A DNA stretch of 64,000 nt, from positions 620,001 to 684,000 of the forward strand of contig OZ252103.1 in NCBI GenBank assembly GCA_965248395.1, given 5' to 3'. Position numbers and translations under genes: made by a program. Below are positions 51,724-60,444 of the stretch, piece by piece. The notes beneath the pieces were generated by a model, which saw only the letters and a list, made by a program, of their open reading frames with translations, ran no database searches and was not told where the DNA came from. Position 1 is the stretch's first letter. Each line of letters starts with the position of its first letter. This DNA comes from JAAXHH01 sp965248395. GTDB lineage: Bacteria > JAAXHH01.

Positions 51724-53247
51724 ATGCCGTCTCTTCCCTCTAATTTCGGTATCCTGGACTGGCTGATCGTCGCGGTATACATGGCGGCCACCGTGGGCGT
51801 AGGCCTGTACATGAACCGGTACATCCGGGACATGGGGGACTACATATTGGCGGGCCGGGCGCTCAAGTCCCGCCTGGCCGTGGCCACCATGGTCGGGAGC
51901 GAGCTGGGGCTGGTGACGGTCATGTATTCGGCGCAAAAAGGATTCACGGGCGGATTCGCCGCCTTCCACATCGCCGTCATCGCCGGCGTGGTCACCTTCA
52001 TCGTAGGCATGACCGGCTTTATCGTCGTGCCCCTGCGCCGGTTGGGCGTGATGACAATCCCCGAGTTCTACGAAAAGCGGTTCAGCCGCGGGGTTCGCAT
52101 CTTCGGCGGCCTGCTGCTCGCCGTGGCCGGCATCTTGAACATGGGCCTGTTCCTGAAGGCGGGCGCCCTGTTCGTGACGGGCCTGACGGGCCTGACCGAT
52201 CCCAACTCGGTCGCCGTCGTAATGACCGTCATGCTCACCCTGGTGATCGCCTACACGATCATGGGCGGGATGGTTTCGGTGGTGATCACCGACTACATCC
52301 AGTTCGTCATCCTCTCCTTCGGTATGATCCTCACCTGCGGCATGGCCGTCTTCGCCCTCGGCTGGTCTACCATCATCGAAACGGTGGCGGCGGTCCACGG
52401 CGAGTCCGGCTTCAATCCCCTGCTGGAAGGAAGCGGGTTCGGCCCCTCGTACATCATGTGGATGATCTTCACGGCCGGCCTCGTCTCCTGCGCCGTGTGG
52501 CAGACCTCGGTCATGCGCGCCTGCGCCGCCGAAAGCGTGGACGTGGTCCGCAGGCTGTACAAGTGGTCGTCCATCGGCTTCCTCATCCGGTTCATGGTGC
52601 CCCAGTTCCTCGGCATCTGCGCCTTGACGTACTTCTACAACGCACCCGAGGTCCGCGGTTTTTTCTTCGATGAATCCGGGGCCCCCACCGGCGACACAAC
52701 TATGACCCTTCAGGCCATGCCCCTCTTCCTTTCCCAGATCCTGCCCACCGGCATCATCGGTCTCGTGGGCGCCGGACTCCTCGCCGCGTTCATGTCGACC
52801 CACGACAGCTACCTGCTTTGCTGGGCGTCGGTGCTGACCCATGACGTAGTGGCGCCGGCAACGAATGAGCGGCTTACCACCCGGTGGCGACTGGCGCTGT
52901 CGCGCGTGTTCATCCTGCTGATCGGCCTGTTCCTGCTCGTCTGGGGATTCTGGTACGATCTGGGGCAGGACCTGTGGGACTACATGGCGGTGAGCGGCGC
53001 CATCTACTTCATCGGCGCCTTTGCGCTGCTGCTGGCCGGGCTGTACTGGAAGCGGGCAAGTACGGTGGGCGCCTACCTGGCGCTTATCGCGGGCATTGGG
53101 GCCGTGACCGGCCTGGGGCCGGTGAACAAGGCCCTCGGGCTGGAGAGATATTCAAGCGACGAGATCGGCCTGACCATGACCGCGCTGGCCCTGGTCCTGA
53201 TGCTCGTCGGGTCGCTGCTGTTCCCGGACAGGAAAGGAGCGGTGTGA
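51724..53247 (+). CDS. Sodium:solute symporter (SSS family)
   Basis: A 507-residue transporter of the SSS/SLC5 family with about 13 helices. Landmarks are ATVGVGLYMNRYIRDMGDY, the first-helix break region AVATMVGSELGLVTVMYSAQKG, the family's IMGGMVSVVITDYIQFV (SSF signature) and LVGAGLLAAFMSTHDSYLL. The frame is open upstream to 50542, but that part mirrors purB in another frame; the ATG at 51724 begins just before helix 1. The TGA overlaps the ATG of a 52-residue membrane protein (TGATG), so the two are made together. The substrate (sugar, proline-like or carboxylate) cannot be fixed. Confidence 0.86.
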   Translation: MPSLPSNFGILDWLIVAVYMAATVGVGLYMNRYIRDMGDYILAGRALKSRLAVATMVGSELGLVTVMYSAQKGFTGGFAAFHIAVIAGVVTFIVGMTGFIVVPLRRLGVMTIPEFYEKRFSRGVRIFGGLLLAVAGILNMGLFLKAGALFVTGLTGLTDPNSVAVVMTVMLTLVIAYTIMGGMVSVVITDYIQFVILSFGMILTCGMAVFALGWSTIIETVAAVHGESGFNPLLEGSGFGPSYIMWMIFTAGLVSCAVWQTSVMRACAAESVDVVRRLYKWSSIGFLIRFMVPQFLGICALTYFYNAPEVRGFFFDESGAPTGDTTMTLQAMPLFLSQILPTGIIGLVGAGLLAAFMSTHDSYLLCWASVLTHDVVAPATNERLTTRWRLALSRVFILLIGLFLLVWGFWYDLGQDLWDYMAVSGAIYFIGAFALLLAGLYWKRASTVGAYLALIAGIGAVTGLGPVNKALGLERYSSDEIGLTMTALALVLMLVGSLLFPDRKGAV

Positions 53248-53405
53248 TGGAATTCTGGAGTGCGATGTGGACCGTGGTCTTCGCGGTCTGCCTGATACTT
53301 TTCGCCGGCGTCGCCGTTTATGTCGGCGTAGGCGCTATCGGCGACATCAGGGCGTTGTTCCGTAAGATGAGTAACAGGGACGGGGAAGCGGGACCCACTG
53401 GTTAG
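53247..53405 (+). CDS. Small membrane protein coupled to the SSS symporter
   Basis: A 52-residue protein whose ATG overlaps the symporter stop (TGATG) and has AAAGGAGCG upstream. It reads MEFWSAMWTVVFAVCLILF, then VAVYVGVGAIGDIRALFRKM and a short charged tail. One helix of ~25 residues is followed by an amphipathic segment. Short proteins of this form directly after SSS genes have been noted as symporter accessory proteins; I recall such an annotation but could not check it. The overlap makes a fixed 1:1 partnership likely. Confidence 0.75.
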   Translation: MEFWSAMWTVVFAVCLILFAGVAVYVGVGAIGDIRALFRKMSNRDGEAGPTG

Positions 53406-53437
53406 AAGGCAGGTCCCGCCGGATCGAAAAACGAACT

Positions 53438-53626
53438 TCAGCAACCGCAGACCAGGGCTCTGCCCTCGGTGGCTTCTATTCCCTCGGTCGCATTCCCATC
53501 GCGAAGCCACCAGTCGATACCACCCATGAGTTCCTTCACGTTGAAACCCAGCCGGGCCAGGTTGAGCGCGGCCTTGGTCGACGCGTATTTCAACTTGTTT
53601 TCTTAGTGTGCGATCTGGCCTTTCAT
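53438..53626 (-). pseudogene. Truncated rhodanese-like domain remnant
   Basis: The minus frame 53438-53602 encodes KYASTKAALNLARLGFNVKE and LMGGIDWWLRDGNATEG, a close match to the C-terminal half of rhodanese-type sulfurtransferase domains. Upstream in the same frame there is a stop (53603-53605), and the remaining start codon at 53626 gives only seven residues before it. The catalytic Cys loop and the N-terminal half are gone. It ends with two Cys (VCGC) at the stop. The gene is a relic lying between the small membrane protein and the SLC13 gene. Confidence 0.72.
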
Positions 53627-53860
53627 GGGGCCTCCCGCCGGTTGTGAATGGGGTTGGTTGAAAACTTTCCAAGGTCCCTGTTTGCTCCGCCATTATTGCT
53701 TGGTCAAAGCTATAGGATCAAGTGGATTATCGGTTCAATTAACCTTGACTAATTCGCGATATCCGTTCTTTACTAAGCCAAACCGACAGGCTGCATTCTC
53801 TTATGTTCCCTGAGGCGATCTGCCCTATTGGTGAACCGTTATCCATGGACGTAAAAACTA

Positions 53861-55471
53861 TTGAAAAATAACAACTTAAAGCACCGAATCCAGTGGATCG
53901 GACTGATCGCCGGTCCGTTACTCGCGGTCCTCCTCTACAGCCAGATGCCATCGTCTTACATCAACGGCGACGGTGCGGTTGTCGCGTTCTCAAACGCGGG
54001 CCGCGCCACGACGGCCCTTGCGGTGTGGATGGCGGTCTGGTGGATGACGGAGGCCGTCGAGTTGTACGCCGCGGCGCTCCTGCCGCTGGTTGCCCTACCG
54101 ATGACCGGTGCCGCGCCGGTCCGTACGGCGGCCGCGCCTTACGCCCATGAACTGATCTTCCTGTTCATGGGGGGCTTCCTCATCGCCCTGGCCATGCAGC
54201 GTTGGGGACTCCATCGCCGTCTCGCGCTCAAGGCGATGACCGCGGCGGGCGACCGGCCGATCGCCATCGTAGCCTGTTCCATGGGCGTCACCGCCTTCTT
54301 GAGCATGTGGGTATCCAACACGGCCACTACGATCATGATGCTGCCGATCGCCCTCAGCATCATCAGCCTGGTGGACCGGGAAGAAAACGGTAGTCCTGAA
54401 GAAAACACGGTTACCGGCGAGACCGTAGGAAACGCCGTATCCGTCCCGGACAGTGGAACGACCGGTACCGCTGCAATAGATCCAGGAACCGCGAACGCCG
54501 GCGTCAAGGTGCCTTCTAATTTCGCCCTGTGCCTGCTCCTTGGCATCGCCTACGCGGCGTCCATCGGCGGTATCGGCACGATCATCGGCACCCCGCCCAA
54601 CGTCTTTCTCGCCTCCTTCATCCAGTCCAACCTGGGCCAGGAAATCAGCTTCGTCCGGTGGATGGCCGTGGGAGTTCCTCTCGTGGTCGTTTTCGTACCG
54701 CTGACGTGGCTGATGCTGACCAGGGTCCTGTATCCCGTTCGCACCCGGCGCATCGAGGGAGGCGGGGAGATCACGGAAGCAGCCTATCGGAAACTGGGGA
54801 TCATGACGCGCGGAGAGCGGATCGTGCTCGTCGTATTCGTGCTCGCGGCCGCCGCATGGATCACCCGCCCGATGCTGGTCCAACTGCAGATCGGGGATCT
54901 TCAACCGCTTGCGGGCCTGACCGATCCGGTCATCGCCATGCTTGCCGCGTTGATCCTGTTCGTCGTGCCGGTGGACGTAAAGCGAAGGGTGTTCGTCCTG
55001 AACTGGGAAACGGCCGTGAAGATCCCGTGGGGCGTGCTGCTGCTCTTCGGCGGCGGCCTCAGCCTGGCAGGTGCCATCCGGGTAAACGGCGTCGGAGAGT
55101 ACATCGGAAATCAGCTGGGTATCCTGGCCGGCATCCCGACGATACTTCTCGTGATGGCCGTCATTGTGCTGGTGATTTTCCTCACGGAACTGACCAGCAA
55201 CACGGCCACCACGGCCACGTTCATCCCCATACTGGCCGCCCTGGCTACGGTGTTCGACCTGCACCCCTTCATGCTGATCGTGCCGGCCGCCATCGCCGCC
55301 AGCTGCGCCTTCATGCTGCCGGTGGCAACCCCACCCAACGCCATCGTCTTCGGTTCAGGCCACGTCACCATCCACCAGATGATCCGCGCCGGTCTATGGC
55401 TGAACCTGATCGGTGTCGTACTGATCACTTTGCTGGCGTATACGATGATGATGTGGATGCTGGGGGTGTGA
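53861..55471 (+). CDS. SLC13/DASS family anion:sodium symporter
   Basis: A 536-residue carrier with about 11-12 helices. Both sodium-site motifs of the DASS family are present: WVSNTATTIMMLP (residues ~150) and ELTSNTATTATFIP (~450), together with GTIIGTPPNVFLASF and ATPPNAIVFGSGH. Members take up dicarboxylates, citrate or sulfate. The start is a TTG at 53861 just before helix 1; no strong ribosome site is seen. A loop of ~45 residues (REENGSPEENTVTGETVGN and onward) is inserted after the first SNT motif. This insert is low-complexity and is absent from typical members. Confidence 0.85.
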   Translation: MKNNNLKHRIQWIGLIAGPLLAVLLYSQMPSSYINGDGAVVAFSNAGRATTALAVWMAVWWMTEAVELYAAALLPLVALPMTGAAPVRTAAAPYAHELIFLFMGGFLIALAMQRWGLHRRLALKAMTAAGDRPIAIVACSMGVTAFLSMWVSNTATTIMMLPIALSIISLVDREENGSPEENTVTGETVGNAVSVPDSGTTGTAAIDPGTANAGVKVPSNFALCLLLGIAYAASIGGIGTIIGTPPNVFLASFIQSNLGQEISFVRWMAVGVPLVVVFVPLTWLMLTRVLYPVRTRRIEGGGEITEAAYRKLGIMTRGERIVLVVFVLAAAAWITRPMLVQLQIGDLQPLAGLTDPVIAMLAALILFVVPVDVKRRVFVLNWETAVKIPWGVLLLFGGGLSLAGAIRVNGVGEYIGNQLGILAGIPTILLVMAVIVLVIFLTELTSNTATTATFIPILAALATVFDLHPFMLIVPAAIAASCAFMLPVATPPNAIVFGSGHVTIHQMIRAGLWLNLIGVVLITLLAYTMMMWMLGV

Positions 55472-55496
55472 GTCCGGAATTCCGTGAGAACCGCCG

Positions 55497-56504
55497 CTAC
55501 CCGCTTCCCAGCACCAGGTCTCGTCCGGCCACCAGGCTGGCCATCTTGCGGTCCGCGACGCCCCGGGGCAGCATCCAGAATCCGCAGTCGGGGTGCACCC
55601 AGCGCACGCGCTCCGGTCCGAGCACGTCAACGGCGTTTTGGATGCGCCGGGCGACCTCGTCGGGCGTTTCCACCTCGTTGTCCTTGATGTCGATCACGCC
55701 CACGCCCAGGGCGATATCGTCGCGGAGCTCCCGGAACAGCGGTAGTTCATCGTAACCGCGCCGGGCGAATTCCAATACGAGATGGTTGACGTCGAGACGG
55801 TTCAGGAATCCCATCAGGTCGTTCCACAGGCCGGTCTGAATGCTCTGCCCGCCGTAGTTCCCGAAGCAGAGATGCAGTCCCTTCTCCCCACTCACGGCGC
55901 CCAGGACGTGATTGACCGCCTCGTGGGCCCAGCTCGCGTCCTCGGGGTGGCCGGTCAGGTTGGCTTCATCCACCTGCAGGATCGGGGCGTCGATGTCCGC
56001 GACCTGCTTGCGCAGCACCTCCGCGATATCCATGGTCAGGTCACCCAGGTCGCCGTAATGCTCGTCCAAGAGCGTCTTGGCCAGCATGTAAGGGGAGGTG
56101 ACCGTAAACTTCAGGGTTCGGTCGGTAAGCGGCCGGATCATCTTCCACGCGGCAGGCAGGTTCAACGTGCCTTCCCCGATTTCGCCTTTTACGATGCCCC
56201 CCGGTGTGCTTCGAAACGCCATGCCTTCGCGTTTACGGAACTCGGCCAGTACCTCGCGGGATACCTCCGTCGAGATACCGGCCATCGGCCGGATGAAGTA
56301 CTCGATCATCCCGTTGGTTTCGGGGTGGCTGATATCGAAGCGGGACAGTTCCCCGTCGGTCACGACGTCGATTCCGGCCAGTTCCTGGGTCTTCAGGATC
56401 ACCTTGGCCGCGTCGATCAGGTTGGGCGTGGTAGGGTAGGCCGCCAGCCAGTCGGGTATGGGATAGCTGCCGACCACGGTGGTCTTGATCGTGGGTTCTG
56501 CCAT
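55497..56504 (-). CDS. Cobalamin-independent methionine synthase-like (MetE C-terminal domain) methyltransferase
   Basis: A 335-residue TIM-barrel protein of the UROD/MetE-like superfamily. Zinc-site residues expected of MetE C-terminal enzymes are in LHLCFGNYGG (His-x-Cys) and VRWVHPDCGFWMLPRG (second Cys); GSYPIPDWL, ELSRFDISHPETNGM and DEANLTGHPEDASW are also typical. The N-terminal half of full MetE is missing, as in archaeal-type MetE and related methyltransferases for other methyl donors. A GGAG site is 9 bases before the ATG. It converges with the SLC13 gene. It probably moves methyl groups onto homocysteine or another thiol. Confidence 0.82.
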   Translation of the reverse strand: MAEPTIKTTVVGSYPIPDWLAAYPTTPNLIDAAKVILKTQELAGIDVVTDGELSRFDISHPETNGMIEYFIRPMAGISTEVSREVLAEFRKREGMAFRSTPGGIVKGEIGEGTLNLPAAWKMIRPLTDRTLKFTVTSPYMLAKTLLDEHYGDLGDLTMDIAEVLRKQVADIDAPILQVDEANLTGHPEDASWAHEAVNHVLGAVSGEKGLHLCFGNYGGQSIQTGLWNDLMGFLNRLDVNHLVLEFARRGYDELPLFRELRDDIALGVGVIDIKDNEVETPDEVARRIQNAVDVLGPERVRWVHPDCGFWMLPRGVADRKMASLVAGRDLVLGSG

Positions 56505-56681
56505 TTCGTGGACTCCATTCCTGGCATTGGTTCAGCGGTAGTTTCGAATAGTGACAGGCTACCAGGGAATATATATTGTGCATCTGGGAGATTGTACAAA
56601 TATCCATCGGTCCTGCCGCGGTGTATCAACATTCACTCGTGGACCAGGCGCACGGCGCTTCACCAGGCCACAGCAGGGAAC

Positions 56682-59057
56682 ATGTTTAAGAGTCAGATAG
56701 CCATAACGCTACGGCATATGACCCGGCAGAAGGGCTACACCGCCATCAACATCCTCGGCCTGGCCGTCGGGATGGTCTGCGCCATGCTGATATTCCTGTA
56801 CGTTGATTTCGAACTCAGCTACGACCGATATCACGAGAAGGCGAATCGTATTTACAGGGTAGCGGTCAATAACGATGCCAGGACGCCTCCGGCCATGGCC
56901 CCGGCATTGCAGGAGGATTTTCCCGAAGTCTTGAGTTATGTCCGCTTGCTCCCGACGACCGGTACCTGGATCATGAAACATGAAGAAAACATATATTATG
57001 AAAACCGGGTCTACTGGGCGGACAAAGACCTGTTGAACATCTTTACCTTACCTCTGATACGGGGTGATTCCCGAACCGCGCTCGAAGCGCCTTACTCCGT
57101 GGTGATCAGCGAAGATACGGCCCGCAAATACTTCGGCGAAGAAGACCCGATGGGAAAGACGATTATCGCCGACATTGACTTCATGGTACTGACCGTAACC
57201 GGGGTCATGGAAAATACGCCGGCGAATACCCACTTGCAGGCCGATTTCTTCATTTCCCTGTCCTCTTCGTCGGCGGGGGATTTGAAATACTGGTCGTGGA
57301 TCAATTTCTACACGTACATCCTGTTGTCCGAAGGTCATTCACATGCAGAGATCGAGGAAAAACTTCCCGATTTCGTGGACAGGCACATCGGGGAACAACT
57401 CAGCGAGCGCGGCGGCCGCTTCGAACTCATTCTGCAACCTGTAACGGCCATCCATCTCCAATCCAATCTCGAACATGAGACAGGCACGAACGGCAATATC
57501 ACCTATGTCTACATCCTGTCGGCCATCGCCCTTTTCATCCTGGTCGTCGCCTGTATCAATTTCATAAACCTGTCTACCGCCCAATTTGCCAGCCGGGCAA
57601 GGGAGGTGGGTCTGCGCAAGGTGCTGGGGGCTAACCGATCCCAGCTGATGCGCCAGTTTCTGAGTGAATCGGTCGTGTTAACCGTGCTTGCGCTGATGAT
57701 CGCCCTGGTGGTCCTCTGGCTGATCTCGCCGTATTTCGATACCTTCGCGGGGAAGCCGGTAACGGCCGACTACACGGCCCATCCGCTGTGGTTGCTCGTC
57801 CTGCCTGCAGGTGCGATACTCATAGGTCTGCTGTCCGGAAGCTACCCGGCGCTCCTTCTCTCGGCCATGCGACCGATTCAGGGCGTGAAGGGAGGCCGGC
57901 AGATGGAGACTACAGGCGCACTGTCGAGAAAGATACTGGTCGTCATCCAGTTTATTATCTCCATCGTGATGATCATCAGCACGGGAGTTTTGTTTAAACA
58001 GGCGGACTATATACAAAACAAGAACCTGGGCTTCAACAAGGACCAGGTGATTGTCATACCCATTGTAGGCGCGATACTGGAGGACTTTCAGCCGTGGAAA
58101 GATGCCTTGCTGCAACACACCGGCGTGGCCGGGGTGACCCACGCCAGGTCCTTGCCAGGACTGGCCGGCAACATAGGCCAGGTATCTACCGGTACCATAC
58201 AGCGCGTCGATGATCCGGCCAATACCAGGCATGACGTACAGGGCCTGCACGTCGCGCTGGATTTCGTGGAAACCCTGGGCATGGAACTGCTTGCCGGCCG
58301 GTCCCACAGCGGCGCGTTAGCCCGGGAAACCGAGGAACGGAACATCGTCATCAACGAAACGGCGCAACGGGTGTTAGGCTGGGATACGCCGGAGGCGGCC
58401 ATAGACCAGCCGGTCCGGTTCGGCAACGGCTCTACGTCAACGGTAATCGGCGTGATCAGGGATTTCCATTTTCGGACGTTGCACCTGAAGGTCGAACCAC
58501 TTGTCTTGTTTCTGAGCGGCGGCCTTCATCTGGCAGTCAGGCTCCATCCCGATGAAATGGGCAATTCGCTGGATTTCATTGATAACCAGTGGTCGCGGTT
58601 CTTTCCCGATTTCCCCTTTGCCTATTCGTTTCTCGACGAAAACATTGACCGGCTTTACAGGTCGGAAATCCGTATCGGCTATGTCATCGGTGTATTTGCC
58701 ATAGTGGCTGTTTTTCTGGCCTGCCTGGGCCTGTTCGCCCTGGTTTCCTTCACGGCGGAGCTGCGAACCAGGGAAATTGGCATACGAAAAGCGCTGGGCG
58801 CTACCCTCCACCAGATGTTGGCGATGCTGTCCCGTGAATTCGTAGGTCTCGTTCTCATCGCCAATATCTTTGCCTGGCCGGCGGCCTGGCTGATCATGCA
58901 GCGCTGGCTCGGGTCCTTTGCCTATCGCACGGAAGTCGGCTGGGGGGTCTTCTTCGTTTCCGGCGTACTGGCCTTGCTGATTACGCTGATCACCATCGGC
59001 TATCACGTAACCCGTACCGCCCTGACCAATCCGGCAGAGGTGCTGCGAAACGAGTGA
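56682..59057 (+). CDS. ABC transporter permease, FtsX/MacB-type (paralogue 1)
   Basis: A 791-residue permease with two FtsX-like halves. It begins MFKSQIAITLRHMTRQKGY and has one helix (NILGLAVGMVCAMLIFLYV), a MacB-type periplasmic domain (residues ~45-270), then FtsX helices with LSTAQFASRAREVGLRKVLG, and a second periplasmic domain. It ends with the second FtsX region (LALVSFT-like, RTREIGIRKALGAT, WPAAWLIM) and NPAEVLRNE. The open frame upstream to 55782 is an echo of the methyltransferase gene on the other strand. No ATP-binding partner is near. A close paralogue lies at 60444, on the far side of ndh. Confidence 0.86.
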   Translation: MFKSQIAITLRHMTRQKGYTAINILGLAVGMVCAMLIFLYVDFELSYDRYHEKANRIYRVAVNNDARTPPAMAPALQEDFPEVLSYVRLLPTTGTWIMKHEENIYYENRVYWADKDLLNIFTLPLIRGDSRTALEAPYSVVISEDTARKYFGEEDPMGKTIIADIDFMVLTVTGVMENTPANTHLQADFFISLSSSSAGDLKYWSWINFYTYILLSEGHSHAEIEEKLPDFVDRHIGEQLSERGGRFELILQPVTAIHLQSNLEHETGTNGNITYVYILSAIALFILVVACINFINLSTAQFASRAREVGLRKVLGANRSQLMRQFLSESVVLTVLALMIALVVLWLISPYFDTFAGKPVTADYTAHPLWLLVLPAGAILIGLLSGSYPALLLSAMRPIQGVKGGRQMETTGALSRKILVVIQFIISIVMIISTGVLFKQADYIQNKNLGFNKDQVIVIPIVGAILEDFQPWKDALLQHTGVAGVTHARSLPGLAGNIGQVSTGTIQRVDDPANTRHDVQGLHVALDFVETLGMELLAGRSHSGALARETEERNIVINETAQRVLGWDTPEAAIDQPVRFGNGSTSTVIGVIRDFHFRTLHLKVEPLVLFLSGGLHLAVRLHPDEMGNSLDFIDNQWSRFFPDFPFAYSFLDENIDRLYRSEIRIGYVIGVFAIVAVFLACLGLFALVSFTAELRTREIGIRKALGATLHQMLAMLSREFVGLVLIANIFAWPAAWLIMQRWLGSFAYRTEVGWGVFFVSGVLALLITLITIGYHVTRTALTNPAEVLRNE

Positions 59058-59178
59058 CCGGCGGGCCTGCCCGCTCCGTACGGCATTCAGGACAGTTGTT
59101 TGGGAGATAAGGTTATCCGCGTCACCCGGGGAGTCTGACGGGGTTAACAGGAAGACGAAACGGGGATGGTACGGCTTT

Positions 59179-60444
59179 ATGAAACATGTCGTCATCGCAG
59201 GAGGAGGTTTCGCCGGTCTGAATGCGGCCAAGAAACTCGGTGGCAGGACCGATGTCCGCGTGACACTGGTCGACCGGCAAAACTATCATCTCTTCCAACC
59301 ATTGCTCTACCAGGTAGCCATGGCTGGCCTGTCGCCCGCCGATATCGCCATGCCCATCCGCAGTATACTTGCGCGCTATGGGAATATCTCGGTGCTGCAG
59401 GGAACGGTTCAGCGTGTCGATCTGCTGACTCGAACCGTATCGGCGGATTTTGGCCAACTCGAATACGACTATCTGCTTCTGTGCTGCGGTTCGCTTCCTA
59501 ATTACTTCGGCCATGGGGACTGGGAGGAGCACGCGCCCAGCCTGAAAACGGTGCCGCAGGCTACCGAGATCCGGCGGCGCCTACTTAGCGCTTTCGAGGC
59601 AGCGGAACGGACCAGCGATCCCATAAGACGCCGGAAACTGTTGACGTTTGTGGTCATCGGCGGCGGGCCCACCGGAGTGGAATTGGCAGGCGCCATCGGA
59701 GAGATGAGCCGTTTCACGCTCGCAAGGGACTTTCGCAACATTGATACCAAGCTTACGCGGGTCATTCTGATCGAGTCCGGCCCGCGTATCCTCTCCATGT
59801 TCTCCGAGCAGCAGGCGGCCCGCGCGACGCGAGACCTTGAGAAACTCGGTGTGCAGGTCTGGCCGAACAGCCTGGTGACCGGCATAGACGAGAACGGTGT
59901 TGAAGCGGGACCGGAGCGCATCCAGGCTACGACGGTACTCTGGGCGGCTGGGGTACGGGGGGTTGAACTCGACCAGGATGATGGCTTGAAATCTGACCGA
60001 CAGGGACGCGTAGTCGTCAACGAAGATCTCAGTATCGACGGACACGCGAATGTATTTGTCGCCGGCGACCAGGCCAGTTTTACCCACCAGACCGGCAGAC
60101 CCCTTCCGGGCATTGCGCCGGTCGCGATGCAACAGGGCCAATTCGTGGCTGGTACAATCCGCCGCGACTTGGCGGGTAAACCGCGGGAAGCCTTTCGATT
60201 CGTCGACAGCGGCCAGATGGCGACCATCGGCCGCAGCCGCGCCATCGTGGAAATCGGCAAACTGCGATTCTCCGGCTGGGTTGCGTGGCTCGCCTGGCTG
60301 GTGGTGCACATTTACTTTCTCGTCGGCTTCAGAAACCGGCTGCTCGTCGTGCTGAACTGGGCCTGGTCATACGTGACGTTCAGGCGCGGCGCTCGATTGA
60401 TCGTCGAGCGCGAGTGGCGATTCGGCAAGATGAAGGACAAATGA
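59179..60444 (+). CDS. Type II NADH:quinone oxidoreductase (NDH-2)
   Basis: A 421-residue membrane-associated flavoenzyme that passes electrons from NADH to quinone without pumping protons. Two dinucleotide-binding motifs are clear: VIAGGGFAGLNAAKKLGG (FAD) and VVIGGGPTGVELAGAIGEM (NADH, residues ~155). The motif YQVAMAGLSP is a landmark of the quinone-side pocket, and APVAMQQGQFVAGTI follows the second FAD contact (VFVAGDQAS). The C-terminal amphipathic and hydrophobic segment (GWVAWLAWLVVHIYFLVGF) fits membrane docking. Its stop overlaps the start of the next permease gene (ATGATG), so they are coupled. Confidence 0.92.
   Translation: MKHVVIAGGGFAGLNAAKKLGGRTDVRVTLVDRQNYHLFQPLLYQVAMAGLSPADIAMPIRSILARYGNISVLQGTVQRVDLLTRTVSADFGQLEYDYLLLCCGSLPNYFGHGDWEEHAPSLKTVPQATEIRRRLLSAFEAAERTSDPIRRRKLLTFVVIGGGPTGVELAGAIGEMSRFTLARDFRNIDTKLTRVILIESGPRILSMFSEQQAARATRDLEKLGVQVWPNSLVTGIDENGVEAGPERIQATTVLWAAGVRGVELDQDDGLKSDRQGRVVVNEDLSIDGHANVFVAGDQASFTHQTGRPLPGIAPVAMQQGQFVAGTIRRDLAGKPREAFRFVDSGQMATIGRSRAIVEIGKLRFSGWVAWLAWLVVHIYFLVGFRNRLLVVLNWAWSYVTFRRGARLIVEREWRFGKMKDK

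Noticed and set aside
55782..56681. Upstream extension of the first FtsX-type permease
   Set aside because: It is the complement of the MetE-like gene; the permease family starts at MFKSQ, as in its paralogue.
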